A stretch of 64,000 nt of DNA from Rhodococcus sp. BP22. GTDB taxonomy: Bacteria > Actinomycetota > Actinomycetes > Mycobacteriales > Mycobacteriaceae. The stretch is taken from the NCBI RefSeq assembly GCF_014281965.1, contig NZ_JACFTB010000001.1, forward strand, positions 620,001 through 684,000, in the 5' to 3' direction. Each line of letters opens with the position of its first letter. The stretch's first letter is position 1. A program made the translations under genes and the position numbers. Shown here one piece after another: positions 22,758-32,849 of this stretch. The notes beneath the pieces are model-generated. The model did no database searches. It saw only the letters and a program-made list of their open reading frames with translations, and was not told the origin of the DNA.

Positions 22758-22787
22758 AATGGGGGCCACCACGAGGTGGCCCCCATT
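22758..22787 (+). terminator. Terminator after lsr2
   Basis: A perfect 13-bp stem AATGGGGGCCACC/GGTGGCCCCCATT with an ACGA loop lies 29 bp after the lsr2 stop. Confidence 0.82.
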
Positions 22788-22871
22788 ACTCGTTCACCCC
22801 CGCAAACAGCGCAAGCCCTGACCAGGATCACCGGTCCGGGCTTGCGTGTACTTCTTTCAGGACGAACTCGG

Positions 22872-22944
22872 TGGAGCTAAGGGGACTCGAACCCCTGACC
22901 CCCACACTGCCAGTGTGGTGCGCTACCAGCTGCGCCATAGCCCC
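22872..22944 (-). tRNA. tRNA-Ala (GGC anticodon)
   Basis: A 73-nt cloverleaf. The acceptor stem GGGGCTA pairs with TAGCTCC (one G-U), the anticodon loop is CTGGCAG with anticodon GGC, and the T-loop is GGTTCGAGTCC. The 3' CCA is not encoded. Reads GCC alanine codons. Confidence 0.96.
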
Positions 22945-23040
22945 GTACTTCACAGCCGCGCTGTTTTGCGGTTGCTCGAACGAAGTTACACCATGGCCGC
23001 ATACTGCTACAAATCCGCTGCTGGGACAGGAAATGTTCGG

Positions 23041-23793
23041 TCAGCCGATCGATTCGATCCAGGACGAGTCGCGGAGAGCATCGACGACCTGACCATCGAC
23101 GAGAACACCAGGGGTTCCGGCTGCGCCGGCCGCGGACAGGGCTTCACGGGCGCTCGCCGCATCTGCTGCGGCCACATCGGTCATCGCCCCGGACAGAATG
23201 CACTGCGTGGTCGCCTCTCCTGCGCCACTCTTCTGGGCAAGGTCGGCGAGTTCGGTGTCGGTGCGGTCGGAATCACCGTTTTCTTCGGGTTGGAATTCTG
23301 TGCCGAAAAGTCCCGCGTGAAATGCCGAATACACGATGGCATTCTCCGATGCGGCGACACAATGAGACGCAGCAACCGCCCGACTCGAGTAGCTACCGCT
23401 CGCCGAAGAAGCGTCCAGTTGTGGAAGCACAACCAGGTGATATCGGACGGCTACCGCACCGTCGTCGATCTTCTGTGCCAACTCCTGGCCGTGCTTGACT
23501 TCTAGGTCACCGCAGAAGGGACACATCGGATCTTCGAACAGATCCACGACCGGCGCGGCATTTGCTACTGCGAGCTGGACGACGCCGTCGGGAAGAACCG
23601 TCAATTCAACATTCGAATTTTTGACCGTGCCGTAACCGTCGTTGCGTGGAGTGTCACTGCCGCGCTGCCACATGACCGCCACGACGACGACCACAGCGAC
23701 CACGAGTACCGCCACCGCGGCCAGAACGTACGTAGAGGTGCTCGACGTCGGTTGTGGGGTGTACTTCGCACTCGATGTTCTTTTTTGGCTCAC
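23041..23793 (-). CDS. Membrane-anchored DsbA/thioredoxin-like oxidoreductase
   Basis: A 250-residue protein with one N-terminal transmembrane helix (about residues 22-42) and an extracytoplasmic thioredoxin_4/DsbA-like domain whose active site is CPFC (in DPMCPFCGDLE). The late TPGVLVDG segment carries the cis-proline. It likely introduces or shuffles disulfides in exported proteins. GTG 23793 starts just before the hydrophilic N-terminus; its ribosome-binding site is weak. Confidence 0.82.
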   Translation of the reverse strand: MSQKRTSSAKYTPQPTSSTSTYVLAAVAVLVVAVVVVVAVMWQRGSDTPRNDGYGTVKNSNVELTVLPDGVVQLAVANAAPVVDLFEDPMCPFCGDLEVKHGQELAQKIDDGAVAVRYHLVVLPQLDASSASGSYSSRAVAASHCVAASENAIVYSAFHAGLFGTEFQPEENGDSDRTDTELADLAQKSGAGEATTQCILSGAMTDVAAADAASAREALSAAGAAGTPGVLVDGQVVDALRDSSWIESIG

Positions 23794-23848
23794 GGTGGAA
23801 ATAGTACGGAGTGCTACCCAACCGAGGCGCGAGGCGCCGGGAAGCACT

Positions 23849-25075
23849 TCATTGCTTACGGGCAGCTGCTTTTGCCGCGCTCGCCGTATCCTTCACAAAC
23901 AGCCACCACACTGCCGCAGCGAGCAGAATCGCCCCGGACATCACGAAGGCCGTTCCGTAGGAGTAGTACTCGACCACCATTCCGGCGACGATGGGCCCGA
24001 AGATCGCCCCGACGTCGGATGCCATTTGGAATGTCGAGAGAACTGGGCCACCGCGTGCACGGGAGCCGATGATGTCGGCCACCGAGGCCTGCTGCGCCGG
24101 TGTCATCAGACCGGACCCGAAACCCGCAACGAAAGAGGCGATCATGAACAGCGCCACGTTATCGGTCAGACCGATGGCTGCGGTGCCCAGACCCGCAACG
24201 ATCAGGCCTGCGACGACAAAAGGTTTTCGCCCGCGTACGTCGGAAAGCCGTCCGGAGGTGATCAGCACGAGGGCATTTCCGACCGCGAAGACCGCCAGCG
24301 CCACAGCAGCCACCGCAGCCGAGCGGTCGAGAACTGCAACGACGAACAGCGGAACCAACGCAACGCGGACACCGAACACTGCCCACCCCGTCGCGAAATT
24401 CGAGGAAAGAGCAGCACGGTAGGCGGGCACTCTCAAAGCAGCGCGTAGCGACATCATCGGCACTGCAGAACCGTGCTCGGATTCGGTCGAATCGACATTG
24501 CCGAGGCTGAAGAAGACGACGGCAGCAGCGATGATCAGAGCGATCGCGTAGATGATGAAGGGTGCTCGTAAACCCAATCCGACGACCGCTCCGCCGACGA
24601 GCGGGCCACCTATCGAACCCATCAGAAAACTCGTCGCGTAGAACCCCGATACGCGTCCACGGCTGTCCGCCGGGCTCATTCGGATGAGAAGGCCCAGAGC
24701 CGACACCGTGAACATTGTCGATCCGATGCCGCCGAGCCCCCGAAAGATCAGGAGCTGCCAATAGGTTTGGGCGAAAGCGCAGGCACCGGTCGATGCAGCC
24801 ACGATCAACAATCCGGCCAGGTAGACCGGCCGCTCACCGAGCTTCTGCACCAAAAGCCCGCTGGCAGGCGCAAACAACAGTCGCATCGCCGCGAACACGC
24901 TGATGACCGCCGACGCAGCAACTACGCCGACTCCGAATTCGGTGGCGAACTGTGGAATTACCGGTGCGACGATGCCGAATCCGAGAGCTATCACGAAGCT
25001 CGCCGAGATCAAGACCCAGATTTGCGACGGCAGTGCGCCGCCCTTCACAGCGTCGGTGGGTTTCGAAGCTGTCAC
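23849..25075 (-). CDS. MFS transporter (drug-efflux-like)
   Basis: A 408-residue protein with 12 predicted membrane helices of the Major Facilitator Superfamily. The loop-2/3 signature ([16 protein letters not shown]) and loop-8/9 counterpart ([16 protein letters not shown]) are clear. The substrate is unknown; the family resembles bacterial multidrug exporters. GTG 25075 overlaps the pgm stop (GTGA), so the two genes form an operon although their functions are unrelated. Confidence 0.83.
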   Translation of the reverse strand: MTASKPTDAVKGGALPSQIWVLISASFVIALGFGIVAPVIPQFATEFGVGVVAASAVISVFAAMRLLFAPASGLLVQKLGERPVYLAGLLIVAASTGACAFAQTYWQLLIFRGLGGIGSTMFTVSALGLLIRMSPADSRGRVSGFYATSFLMGSIGGPLVGGAVVGLGLRAPFIIYAIALIIAAAVVFFSLGNVDSTESEHGSAVPMMSLRAALRVPAYRAALSSNFATGWAVFGVRVALVPLFVVAVLDRSAAVAAVALAVFAVGNALVLITSGRLSDVRGRKPFVVAGLIVAGLGTAAIGLTDNVALFMIASFVAGFGSGLMTPAQQASVADIIGSRARGGPVLSTFQMASDVGAIFGPIVAGMVVEYYSYGTAFVMSGAILLAAAVWWLFVKDTASAAKAAARKQ

Positions 25076-26712
25076 GATCGGTCGAGTGCCTGAGACACCA
25101 GTTCTCTCGCAGCAGTCTGAACCCGCGCGAGATGATCTTCGCCCTTGAACGATTCGGCGTAAATCTTGTAGACATCCTCGGTTCCCGATGGACGTGCGGC
25201 GAACCACGCGTTTTCGGTGGTCACTTTCAGTCCCCCGATCGCGCCACCATTACCGGGTGCGGTAGTCAGTGTGGCCGTGATCTTCTCCCCCGCAAGTTCG
25301 GTTGCCGTGACCTGATCAGCAGAGAGCTTGGCCAGGATGGCCTTGTCCTCACGTGAAGCCGGCGCATCGACCCGTGCATACACGGGACTGCCGTACTGCG
25401 CAGTGAAGTCGGCGTAGCGCTGAGACGGCGTTTTGCCCGTGACAGCGGTGATCTCGGAAGCGAGCAACGCAAGGATGATGCCGTCCTTGTCCGTCGTCCA
25501 CACCTGCCCATCGGTCCGCAGGAACGACGCTCCCGCCGACTCCTCGCCGCCGAATCCGAGACCGCCGTCGAGGAGTCCCGGCACGAACCATTTGAATCCG
25601 ACAGGTACCTCGAGCAGATCTTTACCGAGGCCTGCGACGACACGATCGATCATCGACGACGACACCAAAGTCTTTCCGACTTTGCAGTTCGGCGACCAGC
25701 CCGGCCGATGGGTGAACAGGTAATCGATTGCAACTGCCAGATAGTGATTGGGATTCATCAGACCACCGTCAGGTGTCACCACGCCATGGCGATCCGAGTC
25801 GGCGTCGTTTCCGGTGGAGATGTCGTACGAGTTCCGTGCCGCGATCAACGACGCCATCGCGTTGGGAGACGAACAATCCATTCGGATCTTTCCGTCGGTG
25901 TCGAGCGTCATGAAGCGAAAAGTCGCATCGACGAGCGGATTGACGACAGTGAGGTCGAGGTTGTGACGCTCGGCGATCGCCTGCCAGTAGTCGACACTCG
26001 CACCACCGAGCGGATCGGCGCCGATGCGCACCCCGGCCGACCTGATCGCGTCGAGATCGACGACGTTCGGCAGATCCTCGACGTAAGTTCCAAGGAAGTC
26101 GTATTTGTCCACCGAGGTACTCAGAGCGGTCGCCAACGACACACGCTTCACACCTGCCAGTCCACCGCGCAGAATCTCGTTCGCACGGTCCGCGATCACA
26201 GACGTGGCGTCACTGTCGGCGGGACCACCGTGCGGAGGGTTGTACTTGAATCCGCCGTCGCGCGGCGGATTATGCGAAGGTGTCACGACGATGCCGTCGG
26301 CTTTGGCCGAAGATCCGGTCGAGTTGTAGCGCAGAATCGCGTGACTGACCGCGGGCGTCGGCGTATAGCGATCTCCGGAGTCGACGAGTACCGAAACATC
26401 GTTTGCGGCAAGAACTTCCAACGCGGTGGTCCAGGCGGGCTCGGACAGAGCGTGCGTGTCACGGCCGATGAACATCGGCCCGGTGATTCCCTGCGCGGCG
26501 CGGTATTCGACTATCGCCTGCGTCGTTGCGAGAATATGGGCCTCGTTGAACGCCGTATCGAGGCTCGATCCACGGTGACCGGAGGTCCCGAAAACGACGT
26601 GTTGGCCCGGATCCGACATGTCCGGAGTACGCGAGTAGTAGGCCGTGACCAGCTGTGCGAGATCGACGAGATCCTCGGGTAGAGCAATGGAACCAGCTCG
26701 TTCGTGCGCCAC
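25072..26712 (-). CDS. pgm: Phosphoglucomutase (alpha-D-glucose phosphate-specific)
   Basis: A 546-residue interconverter of glucose 1- and 6-phosphate, feeding glycogen, trehalose and cell-wall sugars. The catalytic serine loop VTPSHNPP (near residue 143), metal loop [10 protein letters not shown], and sugar-binding GGEESAG motif are all present. Full length for the family. Confidence 0.95.
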   Translation of the reverse strand: MAHERAGSIALPEDLVDLAQLVTAYYSRTPDMSDPGQHVVFGTSGHRGSSLDTAFNEAHILATTQAIVEYRAAQGITGPMFIGRDTHALSEPAWTTALEVLAANDVSVLVDSGDRYTPTPAVSHAILRYNSTGSSAKADGIVVTPSHNPPRDGGFKYNPPHGGPADSDATSVIADRANEILRGGLAGVKRVSLATALSTSVDKYDFLGTYVEDLPNVVDLDAIRSAGVRIGADPLGGASVDYWQAIAERHNLDLTVVNPLVDATFRFMTLDTDGKIRMDCSSPNAMASLIAARNSYDISTGNDADSDRHGVVTPDGGLMNPNHYLAVAIDYLFTHRPGWSPNCKVGKTLVSSSMIDRVVAGLGKDLLEVPVGFKWFVPGLLDGGLGFGGEESAGASFLRTDGQVWTTDKDGIILALLASEITAVTGKTPSQRYADFTAQYGSPVYARVDAPASREDKAILAKLSADQVTATELAGEKITATLTTAPGNGGAIGGLKVTTENAWFAARPSGTEDVYKIYAESFKGEDHLARVQTAARELVSQALDRS

Positions 26713-26916
26713 GATGCGCCTCCTTCTTGTCGCCGAGTAAACCCGGAGACAACACTAGTTCCCCGGTGAAGTTTCGCATCGGCGCACCTGCGAACTGCAC
26801 CCTTGAGAATGTGCAAGAGGTACCTGCTGATTTTGGCTGATCATTGCGGTCACAAACAAGAGCCGCCGTCGTGGCGGGACTGGAGACCACCTTGTCGATG
26901 CCCTCGCCTGGGAGCG

Positions 26917-27143
26917 ATGTCGGATCGACGGCGAGAGGCGATACTCGTGTTCGAGCACAAGTGGTGGCGGGTGGCCGAGAAAGGACCTTCGATCGCCGAC
27001 GAGCTCGAAATGTCGGCGGTGCGCCACTATCTGGTGTTGTTTAGTTTGTTTGATGACTGGACGCGCAGGCTGCGGAACCGGTGTTGAAGGGACTCCGCAA
27101 GATCAAAGACTCACGCCTGAAGTGGCGTGCCCAACAGAGGGGA
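26917..27143 (+). pseudogene. Frameshifted DUF3263 family gene
   Basis: From ATG 26917 the frame encodes a DUF3263-like protein (REAILVFEHKWWRVAEKG, then MSAVRHYLVLFSLFDD). Similarity stops abruptly at about 27056 and resumes in the next frame as LDAQAAEPVLKGLRKIKDSR, matching the DUF3263 C-terminal Arg/Lys-rich part. One lost base at GATGACTGG (27053-27061) explains this. The restored frame also lacks a stop before the next gene. DUF3263 proteins are small actinobacterial proteins of unknown function. Either a true pseudogene or a sequencing error; the remaining 26713-26916 shows no gene. Confidence 0.65.
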
Positions 27144-27148
27144 ATTAC

Positions 27149-27922
27149 ATGGCTCAGCCAGGTTGGCATTCGGACCCGGAGGGATCGGGACAACTGCGGT
27201 GGTGGGATGGGCGGCAGTGGACGTCGGCGGTTCAGCGGATACCGGTGGCTCCGACACCACCAGACGCGCCAAAGAAAACACCGCAGACGCCGGAGCAGAA
27301 ACGACGGAACTATATCGCGGCCGGTGTCGTAGCCGCCGTCATAGTTGCCTTCGTCGGCTACACCGCATGGAACGACACCCGCAGCGACGATTCACACATG
27401 CAGGCAGCGTCGACCCGCAGTGAAACCACCGCAACGTCGGCATCTTCAACCCGTACAGAACGAGCGGTAGTTCCATACGAGCAGCCCCCCGTGACAGTGA
27501 TGCCGCGCGTCTCTGCACCCATGGCAACGACAACGACAGCACGTCCAGGGGTTTCGCTACTGCCGCCGGCTACTTCGGCGGCCGACGCAGGCTGTACCGA
27601 ACCGGACCCCAGCGTGCTCGCTGCCATCGAGGCTGCGCTCACGGACGGCCGCGTCTTGCTCGACGTCGCTGCCGCGTCCGACATCATCAACGGTGTCCAG
27701 TACGAATACGTCGGAGCCAACGTCTATCGATCCGATGGTGTCACTCGGTCCGTCTCGGGCGTGGTGTGGTTGTCGCCGGGAATCGGTGTCGTCAACCTTT
27801 CGGGCAATTCTCGTGACGTCACACCAGGGTTCGCATTCGGCCGTGGCACCTTCGGTAATGCAGGCGACGACGCAGGCTTGAAGGTTCAGGACTGTGTCAG
27901 TGCATTGGCCCGCGGCAGGTAG
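27149..27922 (+). CDS. DUF2510 membrane-anchored protein
   Basis: A 257-residue protein. The N-terminal DUF2510 motif (PGWHSDPEGSGQLRWWDGRQWT, residues 4-25) precedes a basic stretch, one transmembrane helix (about 54-73) and a Ser/Thr-rich linker. The extracytoplasmic C-terminal domain has two possibly disulfide-forming cysteines. ATG 27149 has a GAGGGG site. DUF2510 is a short Trp-rich cytoplasmic module common in actinobacterial membrane proteins; the function is unknown. Confidence 0.75.
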   Translation: MAQPGWHSDPEGSGQLRWWDGRQWTSAVQRIPVAPTPPDAPKKTPQTPEQKRRNYIAAGVVAAVIVAFVGYTAWNDTRSDDSHMQAASTRSETTATSASSTRTERAVVPYEQPPVTVMPRVSAPMATTTTARPGVSLLPPATSAADAGCTEPDPSVLAAIEAALTDGRVLLDVAAASDIINGVQYEYVGANVYRSDGVTRSVSGVVWLSPGIGVVNLSGNSRDVTPGFAFGRGTFGNAGDDAGLKVQDCVSALARGR

Positions 27923-27925
27923 CCG

Positions 27926-28354
27926 GTGCCTCGTCCGAGCCTGCCCGTGGGTGCGCACGGGAAGATCAGCCGCACACCACTGCCGGATGGTCGGTGGCAA
28001 GCGTTGTGCCGTGCCTGGGACGCAGACGGTGAATGCTTCGCTACGTCCGGACGGCGTAAAGGATCGGCCAGCGCGGGGGACGATGCTGTTCGAGTCGTCT
28101 TCGGGGACGTTGCGTGATCCGGATACGGTGGCGCGGCAGTGGAGGCAGGTGGGGGCGACGCTCGGTTCGGATTGGGTGACGTCTCATACGTTCCGCAAGA
28201 CGGTCGCGGCGATTCTCGATGATGAGGGATTGTCTGCTCGGGTGGCGGCGGATCAGTTGAGTCATGCGCAGGTGTCGATGACTCAGGATGGTATTTCGGT
28301 CGGAGTCGGGTTCATACGGTTGCGCGGATGGCGTGATGTTGAAAGCGTCCAGTA
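27926..28354 (+). pseudogene. Decayed tyrosine recombinase (phage-type integrase) relic
   Basis: From GTG 27926 the first ~48 codons match the N-terminus of actinobacterial integrases (PRPSLPVGAHGKISRTPLPDG). The core-binding middle is missing. The catalytic end then appears: FESSSGTLRDPDTVARQW in another frame (shift near 28088), then HTFRKTVAAILDDEG and ADQLSHAQVSMTQD. A third shift at about 28290 moves the catalytic tyrosine (TAT 28292-28294, YFGRSRVHTVARMA) out of frame. So there is an internal deletion plus at least two frameshifts. It points at, and ends about 70 bp from, the 3' end of ssrA, a classical integration site. Confidence 0.75.
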
Positions 28355-28370
28355 AGCGTCCTGTGGGTGC

Positions 28371-28422
28371 AAAAAAAAGGACCAGATCGAGTAACCCGTT
28401 TAGGTTAGTCGACCTGGTCTTT
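28371..28422 (-). terminator. ssrA terminator
   Basis: On the minus strand, directly after the tmRNA 3' end, GACCAG-G-TCGA-CTAACC pairs imperfectly with GGTTA-C-TCGA-TCTGGTC and is followed by a run of eight T residues. A Rho-independent terminator. Confidence 0.8.
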
Positions 28423-28423
28423 G

Positions 28424-28791
28424 TGGAGCTGCCGGGAATCGAACCCGGGTCCTCTGCTGCATTGCCAGGGCTTCTCCGTGTGCAGTCTGCTATGCCTCTA
28501 CTTGGATCTCCCGATCTCGCAAACAAGCCAGGATGACGATCCCAGCCACTGTTTGATTTTCCTCATCACTCCGTGGCCGAGTGAATCGGTAAGCCCTCTA
28601 GCTGATGCCAGTACCCGGACCGAGGGCAAGCCCGGACTGACAGACACGCAGTCGCTACTTAGGCAGCGAGTGCGTAGTCGCGCTGATTGGAATCGGCGCT
28701 TATATTTTTGCGATGACGCTTACGGTGGTCTCTCGCCTGCACCGACACGCTTCCCCTGACTCAACATACAAAGTCGAAACCGTTCAGCCCC
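28424..28791 (-). ncRNA. ssrA: tmRNA
   Basis: Rescues stalled ribosomes together with SmpB. The 5' end GGGGCTGAACGGTTTCGACTT and 3' tRNA-like end with GGTTCGATTCCC and acceptor CAGCTCC are canonical; GGGGCTG pairs with CAGCTCC (one G-U). The tag reading frame follows a TAA-containing A-rich segment and encodes ADSNQRDYALAA then TAA, starting from a GCC resume codon. About 368 nt; CCA is not encoded. smpB lies 2.4 kb away on the same strand. Confidence 0.96.
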
Positions 28792-28885
28792 GTATGTTCC
28801 GAAGCACTGTGCTCCGGCTTGTCAGTGTAACGCGTGCGCCGAGCAGAATCATCCCGATACCCATGGGGATACCAACCGTGGTGTG

Positions 28886-30262
28886 TCAGGCGCGGTCGAC
28901 CTGCCGCACAACCGCCTGCAGCGTACGACCCAGAAGGACCTTGCGGGCAGGCAGAGACCCGTACCAGAACACCCTCCCTGCGAGTCCGCGTGGGAAGAAG
29001 TAGGTTCGCTGTTCGAGTCGAGTACCACCACCCGCCGAGATGACCTGGTACTGCATCCGCGCGTCGCCCGGCAGTGATGCGGTAGACCGCAACCGCACCT
29101 CACCCGAGTTTTCCCCTTCACGATCCTCCCGACGCCAACCCTTCAATTCACCCGATTCGACAGCGCCTCGCAGTCGACTACGGATCTCGCTCGGCCCACT
29201 ACCGAGAAATACGCTGCGACTGTCGCAATAGACGACCTCCCCGGCCCATGTCGGATCGGTCGGCAGTGGATCGGACGGTTGTGCCGAGTCGGAGTCGGAC
29301 CACGTCGTTTCGGCCTCCCCCTCCTCGATGTTCCGCAGCGCGAGACGCACGGACTCGCGATACGAAGTCAGACCGCCTGCAGGTCGAGGGATGATCGAAT
29401 CGACGTCCATTTCGTGTGCGACGGCGTCGAATTGCAAAGATTCGATGAGTGGCATGGCCAGTCCGCGCGGGATCGGGGTGACCAGTCCGATCCAGTGGCC
29501 GGCGAGACGCGGCGTCAACACCGGCAGCACCACCATCCGACGCTGGCGCAGCCCGGCCACTCCTGCGTAAATGTTCATCATTTCGCCGTACTCCATGACG
29601 TCGGGGCCTCCGACGTCGAACGTTCGGCTTTCCTTCAGATCGGCCTCAGCGGCACCGATGAGGTAGTGGAGCATGTCTCGCACCGCTATCGGCTGAATCC
29701 TGTTGTGCACCCATCTCGGCGTAGTCATGACCGGTAGACGGTTCGTCAGGTGCCGGATCATCTCGAAGGACGCCGATCCCGAACCGATCACGACACCGGC
29801 CTGGAGCACCAGGGTGGGGACCGAGGATTCGATGAGAATCCGACCTACTTCGGCGCGAGATTGCAGATGCTCCGACAGCTGGCCGTCGGTGGGGTGCAAT
29901 CCGCCGAGGTAGACGATTCTTCCCACTCCGCTTTCAGCGGCGACCTCGGCGACGTTCTCTGCGCCGGCACGCTCGGCGTCCGCGAAATTGTCGTGGCCCA
30001 CCGAGCCCATCGAGTGAACGAGGTAGTAGACGACGTCCACGTCCGCGAACGCAGCCTTCAGAGAATCTCGATCGTTGAGGTCACCCTGCGCGATCTCGAC
30101 GTCGTCTGCCCACGGAACACCGTCCAGCTTGTCAGGGTTACGCGCCAACACTCGCACTGTGTAACCGGCGTCGAGAAGCCGCGGAGCGAGGCGTCCTCCG
30201 AGATAGCCCGTCGCTCCGGTGACAAGCACGCGAAGCGGGGTCGAGTTGATGTTGGCGGTCAT
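28886..30262 (-). CDS. SDR-type NAD(P)-binding protein with DUF2867 C-terminus
   Basis: A 458-residue protein. The N-terminal atypical short-chain dehydrogenase domain has the glycine motif VTGATGYLGGRLAPRLL (about residues 13-29) and VYYLVHSMG; the C-terminal part (from about residue 330) resembles DUF2867, a START-like region with conserved GRVFWYGSLPARK. No substrate can be assigned. ATG 30262 follows AGGGG. The gene is separated from ssrA by only 94 bp. Confidence 0.77.
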   Translation of the reverse strand: MTANINSTPLRVLVTGATGYLGGRLAPRLLDAGYTVRVLARNPDKLDGVPWADDVEIAQGDLNDRDSLKAAFADVDVVYYLVHSMGSVGHDNFADAERAGAENVAEVAAESGVGRIVYLGGLHPTDGQLSEHLQSRAEVGRILIESSVPTLVLQAGVVIGSGSASFEMIRHLTNRLPVMTTPRWVHNRIQPIAVRDMLHYLIGAAEADLKESRTFDVGGPDVMEYGEMMNIYAGVAGLRQRRMVVLPVLTPRLAGHWIGLVTPIPRGLAMPLIESLQFDAVAHEMDVDSIIPRPAGGLTSYRESVRLALRNIEEGEAETTWSDSDSAQPSDPLPTDPTWAGEVVYCDSRSVFLGSGPSEIRSRLRGAVESGELKGWRREDREGENSGEVRLRSTASLPGDARMQYQVISAGGGTRLEQRTYFFPRGLAGRVFWYGSLPARKVLLGRTLQAVVRQVDRA

Positions 30263-30341
30263 CAACCCCTGATACCCCCGTAGTGGGTGATTCAACCGGG
30301 ATCGGCACGGCAATCATGTGCACCCAGCCGGAATCGGATCA

Positions 30342-31205
30342 TCACGCGACGGCGATCATCCCGACCGCACCGAGAGCTATGACCATTCCGATCTGCTGCA
30401 GACGACCAACACGCTCGCCGAGCATGACCATCGCCAACAGCACCGTCGCCGCCGGATACAGCGACGCGATGACGCTGACAAGCGAGAGCATTCCGCCCTG
30501 GTAGGCGTAGAGCAGTGCGGCGTTCGCGACGACGTCGAGCACGCCGACGAACGCCGCGAGTTTCAGGACACTTCCATGGGGGGCGGAAAAGTGACCGGTT
30601 GCCAAGGCAACGCTCCACACGACGGCGGTCGCAGAGGCTCGCGACGCGGCCAGTGGCCACAGCCCAGACCCTTCGCCGATCTGATGGAGACAGATGAACG
30701 CCAACGCGAAAGTGATACCCGAGCCGACTGTCAGCCAGGCGACAGTACGGGTGAATTTCATGTCGCGACCACCCGCGACCTCACCGGTCGCCTCGTCCGG
30801 CGACTCCTTACTCACCAAGACGACCGCAACGAGCGCGAGAGCAATTCCGCAGAACGCGAGTATGCCGGGTCTTTCCCCGATCATGAGCCCAGCGAGCACT
30901 GGAATACCTGCGACGAGAACGGCCGTCAGCGGCGACACGACGGCCATCGGTCCCGACGCCAAGGCGAGATAGAACCACCACACCGCAAGCCCCCCGGCGA
31001 CCCCGGACGCCAGCCCCCACAACATCGGAACCAACGACACGGTCCCGCCTACGAATGGGGCTATCAGCAAGACGACGACCAACGAGAACGGGTACGAGAC
31101 TATGACGACTCGAAGTGCGGCTACCCGCCTCGATGCGACTCCGCCGACGAAGTCGCTGACTCCGTAGCCGACGGCTGCGACGAGCGCGAGCAGGATTGCT
31201 GTCAG
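30342..31205 (-). CDS. EamA/DMT-family transporter with apparent CTG start
   Basis: A 287-residue protein with ten predicted membrane helices and the two tandem EamA repeats; it probably exports or imports a small metabolite, substrate unknown. The first helix ([19 protein letters not shown]) lies upstream of the first ATG/GTG/TTG in frame (TTG 31082), which would delete about 40 residues including helix 1. The only start-like codon that keeps it is CTG 31205, overlapping the smpB stop as CTGA and preceded by AAGGG. Translation is presumably coupled to smpB. Confidence 0.7.
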   Translation of the reverse strand: MTAILLALVAAVGYGVSDFVGGVASRRVAALRVVIVSYPFSLVVVLLIAPFVGGTVSLVPMLWGLASGVAGGLAVWWFYLALASGPMAVVSPLTAVLVAGIPVLAGLMIGERPGILAFCGIALALVAVVLVSKESPDEATGEVAGGRDMKFTRTVAWLTVGSGITFALAFICLHQIGEGSGLWPLAASRASATAVVWSVALATGHFSAPHGSVLKLAAFVGVLDVVANAALLYAYQGGMLSLVSVIASLYPAATVLLAMVMLGERVGRLQQIGMVIALGAVGMIAVA

Positions 31206-31675
31206 CGCATGCCCTTGATACGACGTCCGAGTTCGCGCGTCACCTCGCGCTCGGCGGTGCGGCGCGCCAGGTCCTGACGCTTGTCGTAGTCCTGCTTACC
31301 TCTGGCCAAGGCAAGTTCGACCTTGACCTTGCCATCGGAGAAATACATCGACAGCGGGACGATCGTCAGGCTGCCTTCCTTGACCTTGCCCGCCAAACGC
31401 TCGATTTCTCGCTTGTGTAGCAAAAGCTTCCGAGTGCGCCTCGGTGCATGGTTGGTCCAGCTGCCCTGCGTGTACTCGGGGATGTGCAGTCCACGCAGCC
31501 ACACCTCACCGTCATCTACAGTCGCAAAAGCGTCGGCCAAGGATGCTTTGCCTTCGCGAAGGCTCTTCACTTCGGTTCCGACAAGGGCGACACCGGCCTC
31601 GTAGACATCGAGGATCGCGTAGTTGTGTCGCGCTTTTCGGTTGGTCGCGATGGCCTTACGGCCCTTCTCTCTCAC
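31202..31675 (-). CDS. smpB: SsrA-binding protein SmpB
   Basis: A 157-residue tmRNA partner that brings alanyl-tmRNA to stalled ribosomes. It contains [34 protein letters not shown], the IPEY motif and a basic C-terminal helix ending GRRIKGMR. The frame is open to GTG 31723, which has a GGAG site, but GTG 31675 matches the usual family N-terminus. Downstream of ftsX on the same strand; ssrA is also nearby. Confidence 0.94.
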   Translation of the reverse strand: MREKGRKAIATNRKARHNYAILDVYEAGVALVGTEVKSLREGKASLADAFATVDDGEVWLRGLHIPEYTQGSWTNHAPRRTRKLLLHKREIERLAGKVKEGSLTIVPLSMYFSDGKVKVELALARGKQDYDKRQDLARRTAEREVTRELGRRIKGMR

Positions 31676-31766
31676 TGCAGGGCCCTTTCTCGAGCGCGGG
31701 AAGGCGTGTGCGCTCGTGTACACAGCCGCTCCAGCATAGAACCGGTGCGCAATCGGTTTTCTTCCG

Positions 31767-31865
31767 GCCGGAGCGGAGCCTGCGGAGTGACCAGGATTAG
31801 CCGGAGCGCAGCCTGCGGAGTGACCAGGATTAGCCGGAGCGGAGCCTGCGGAGCGACCAGGGTGA
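31767..31865. repeat. Three tandem 33-bp repeats between ftsX and smpB
   Basis: Units start at 31767, 31800 and 31833 with an exact period of 33 bp. The core is GCCGGAGCGGAGCCTGCGGA followed by GTGACCAGGATTA; unit 2 has one change (GCGC for GCGG) and unit 3 diverges at its end. They fill about half of the 206-bp gap between ftsX and smpB. Confidence 0.9.
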
Positions 31866-31881
31866 GTGTATGGAGCGGATT

Positions 31882-32787
31882 TTATTCTCTGACGTAGAGG
31901 CGCAGCGTGATGTAGGCAGTCACGGCAGCCATACCGATGCCGACGAGGGCCAGGAACGGCGACACCAGCAGCACGTCACTGTTGGAGATGCGGGCGAGAA
32001 TGTTGGCTTCGTATACGTCGGCGAGTACGTCGTCTATGAAGATGTTCTTGGCTCCGAACAGGCCTGCGATCGCAAGTGCAGATCCGATGATCGCGGCGAC
32101 GACGGCCTCGAGCAGGAACGGCAATTGCGTGTACCACCGTGTTGCGCCGACCAGTCGCATGATGCCGACCTCGGTTCGCCTGGTGAACGCGGCAATCTGA
32201 ACCATGTTGGCAATCAATAGAACTGCGGCTATCGCCTGAACGATGGCGATTGCGAAGGCGGCGTTACGTACCCCGTTCAACACGCTGAAGAGCCGCTCGA
32301 CCAGATCGCGTTGGTTGAGCACGCTCTGCACTCCGGGACGTTCGGCAAAGTTGTCGTTGATGACGCCGAACCGCTCGGGATCACTCAACTTGACTTTGAA
32401 CGACGCCGGGAAGCTGTCGGGGCTCACCAACTGTGCCAACTCTGGTTGGTCCTTGAAGACTCGCTCGGTGGCGTCCTTGACCGCGTCATCCCGATTCAGG
32501 TACTCCACGGACACGACTGAGGGAGTCGACTCCAGGTCTCGACGCAGCGCCGAGCATGTGTCTTGCGCGCACTCTGGGTCGGTCGCGGAAATGTCGTCGG
32601 TGAGGAATATCTGCACCTCGACGCGATCGAGAAAGATCTGTTGCGTTTTTCCTGCCATCTGTACGACCAGCAGACCGCCGCCGAACAGGCCGAGCGAGAT
32701 CGCGGTCGTGAGAATCATGGCGATGGTCATGGTGATGTTGCGGCGAAGTCCGGTCAGAACCTCACTGAAAATGAAACTTGCGCGCAT
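31882..32787 (-). CDS. ftsX: Cell division ABC transporter permease FtsX
   Basis: A 301-residue four-helix membrane protein: N-terminal helix near 20-42, a large extracytoplasmic domain with a Cys pair ([10 protein letters not shown]), then three C-terminal helices. With FtsE it activates peptidoglycan hydrolases (RipC in mycobacteria) at the septum. The stop precedes the 33-bp repeat cluster and the start follows a second repeat cluster. Confidence 0.94.
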   Translation of the reverse strand: MRASFIFSEVLTGLRRNITMTIAMILTTAISLGLFGGGLLVVQMAGKTQQIFLDRVEVQIFLTDDISATDPECAQDTCSALRRDLESTPSVVSVEYLNRDDAVKDATERVFKDQPELAQLVSPDSFPASFKVKLSDPERFGVINDNFAERPGVQSVLNQRDLVERLFSVLNGVRNAAFAIAIVQAIAAVLLIANMVQIAAFTRRTEVGIMRLVGATRWYTQLPFLLEAVVAAIIGSALAIAGLFGAKNIFIDDVLADVYEANILARISNSDVLLVSPFLALVGIGMAAVTAYITLRLYVRE

Positions 32788-32849
32788 CGCGGAATCCGAG
32801 CCCTTCGGTGTGTGCGGTCGAGAAAGTCATGTCAGCCGGCCTTGCCGGC

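Noticed and set aside
22872-22944. tRNA-Ala as an occupied integration site
   Set aside because: No integrase, direct repeat or atypical genes flank it.
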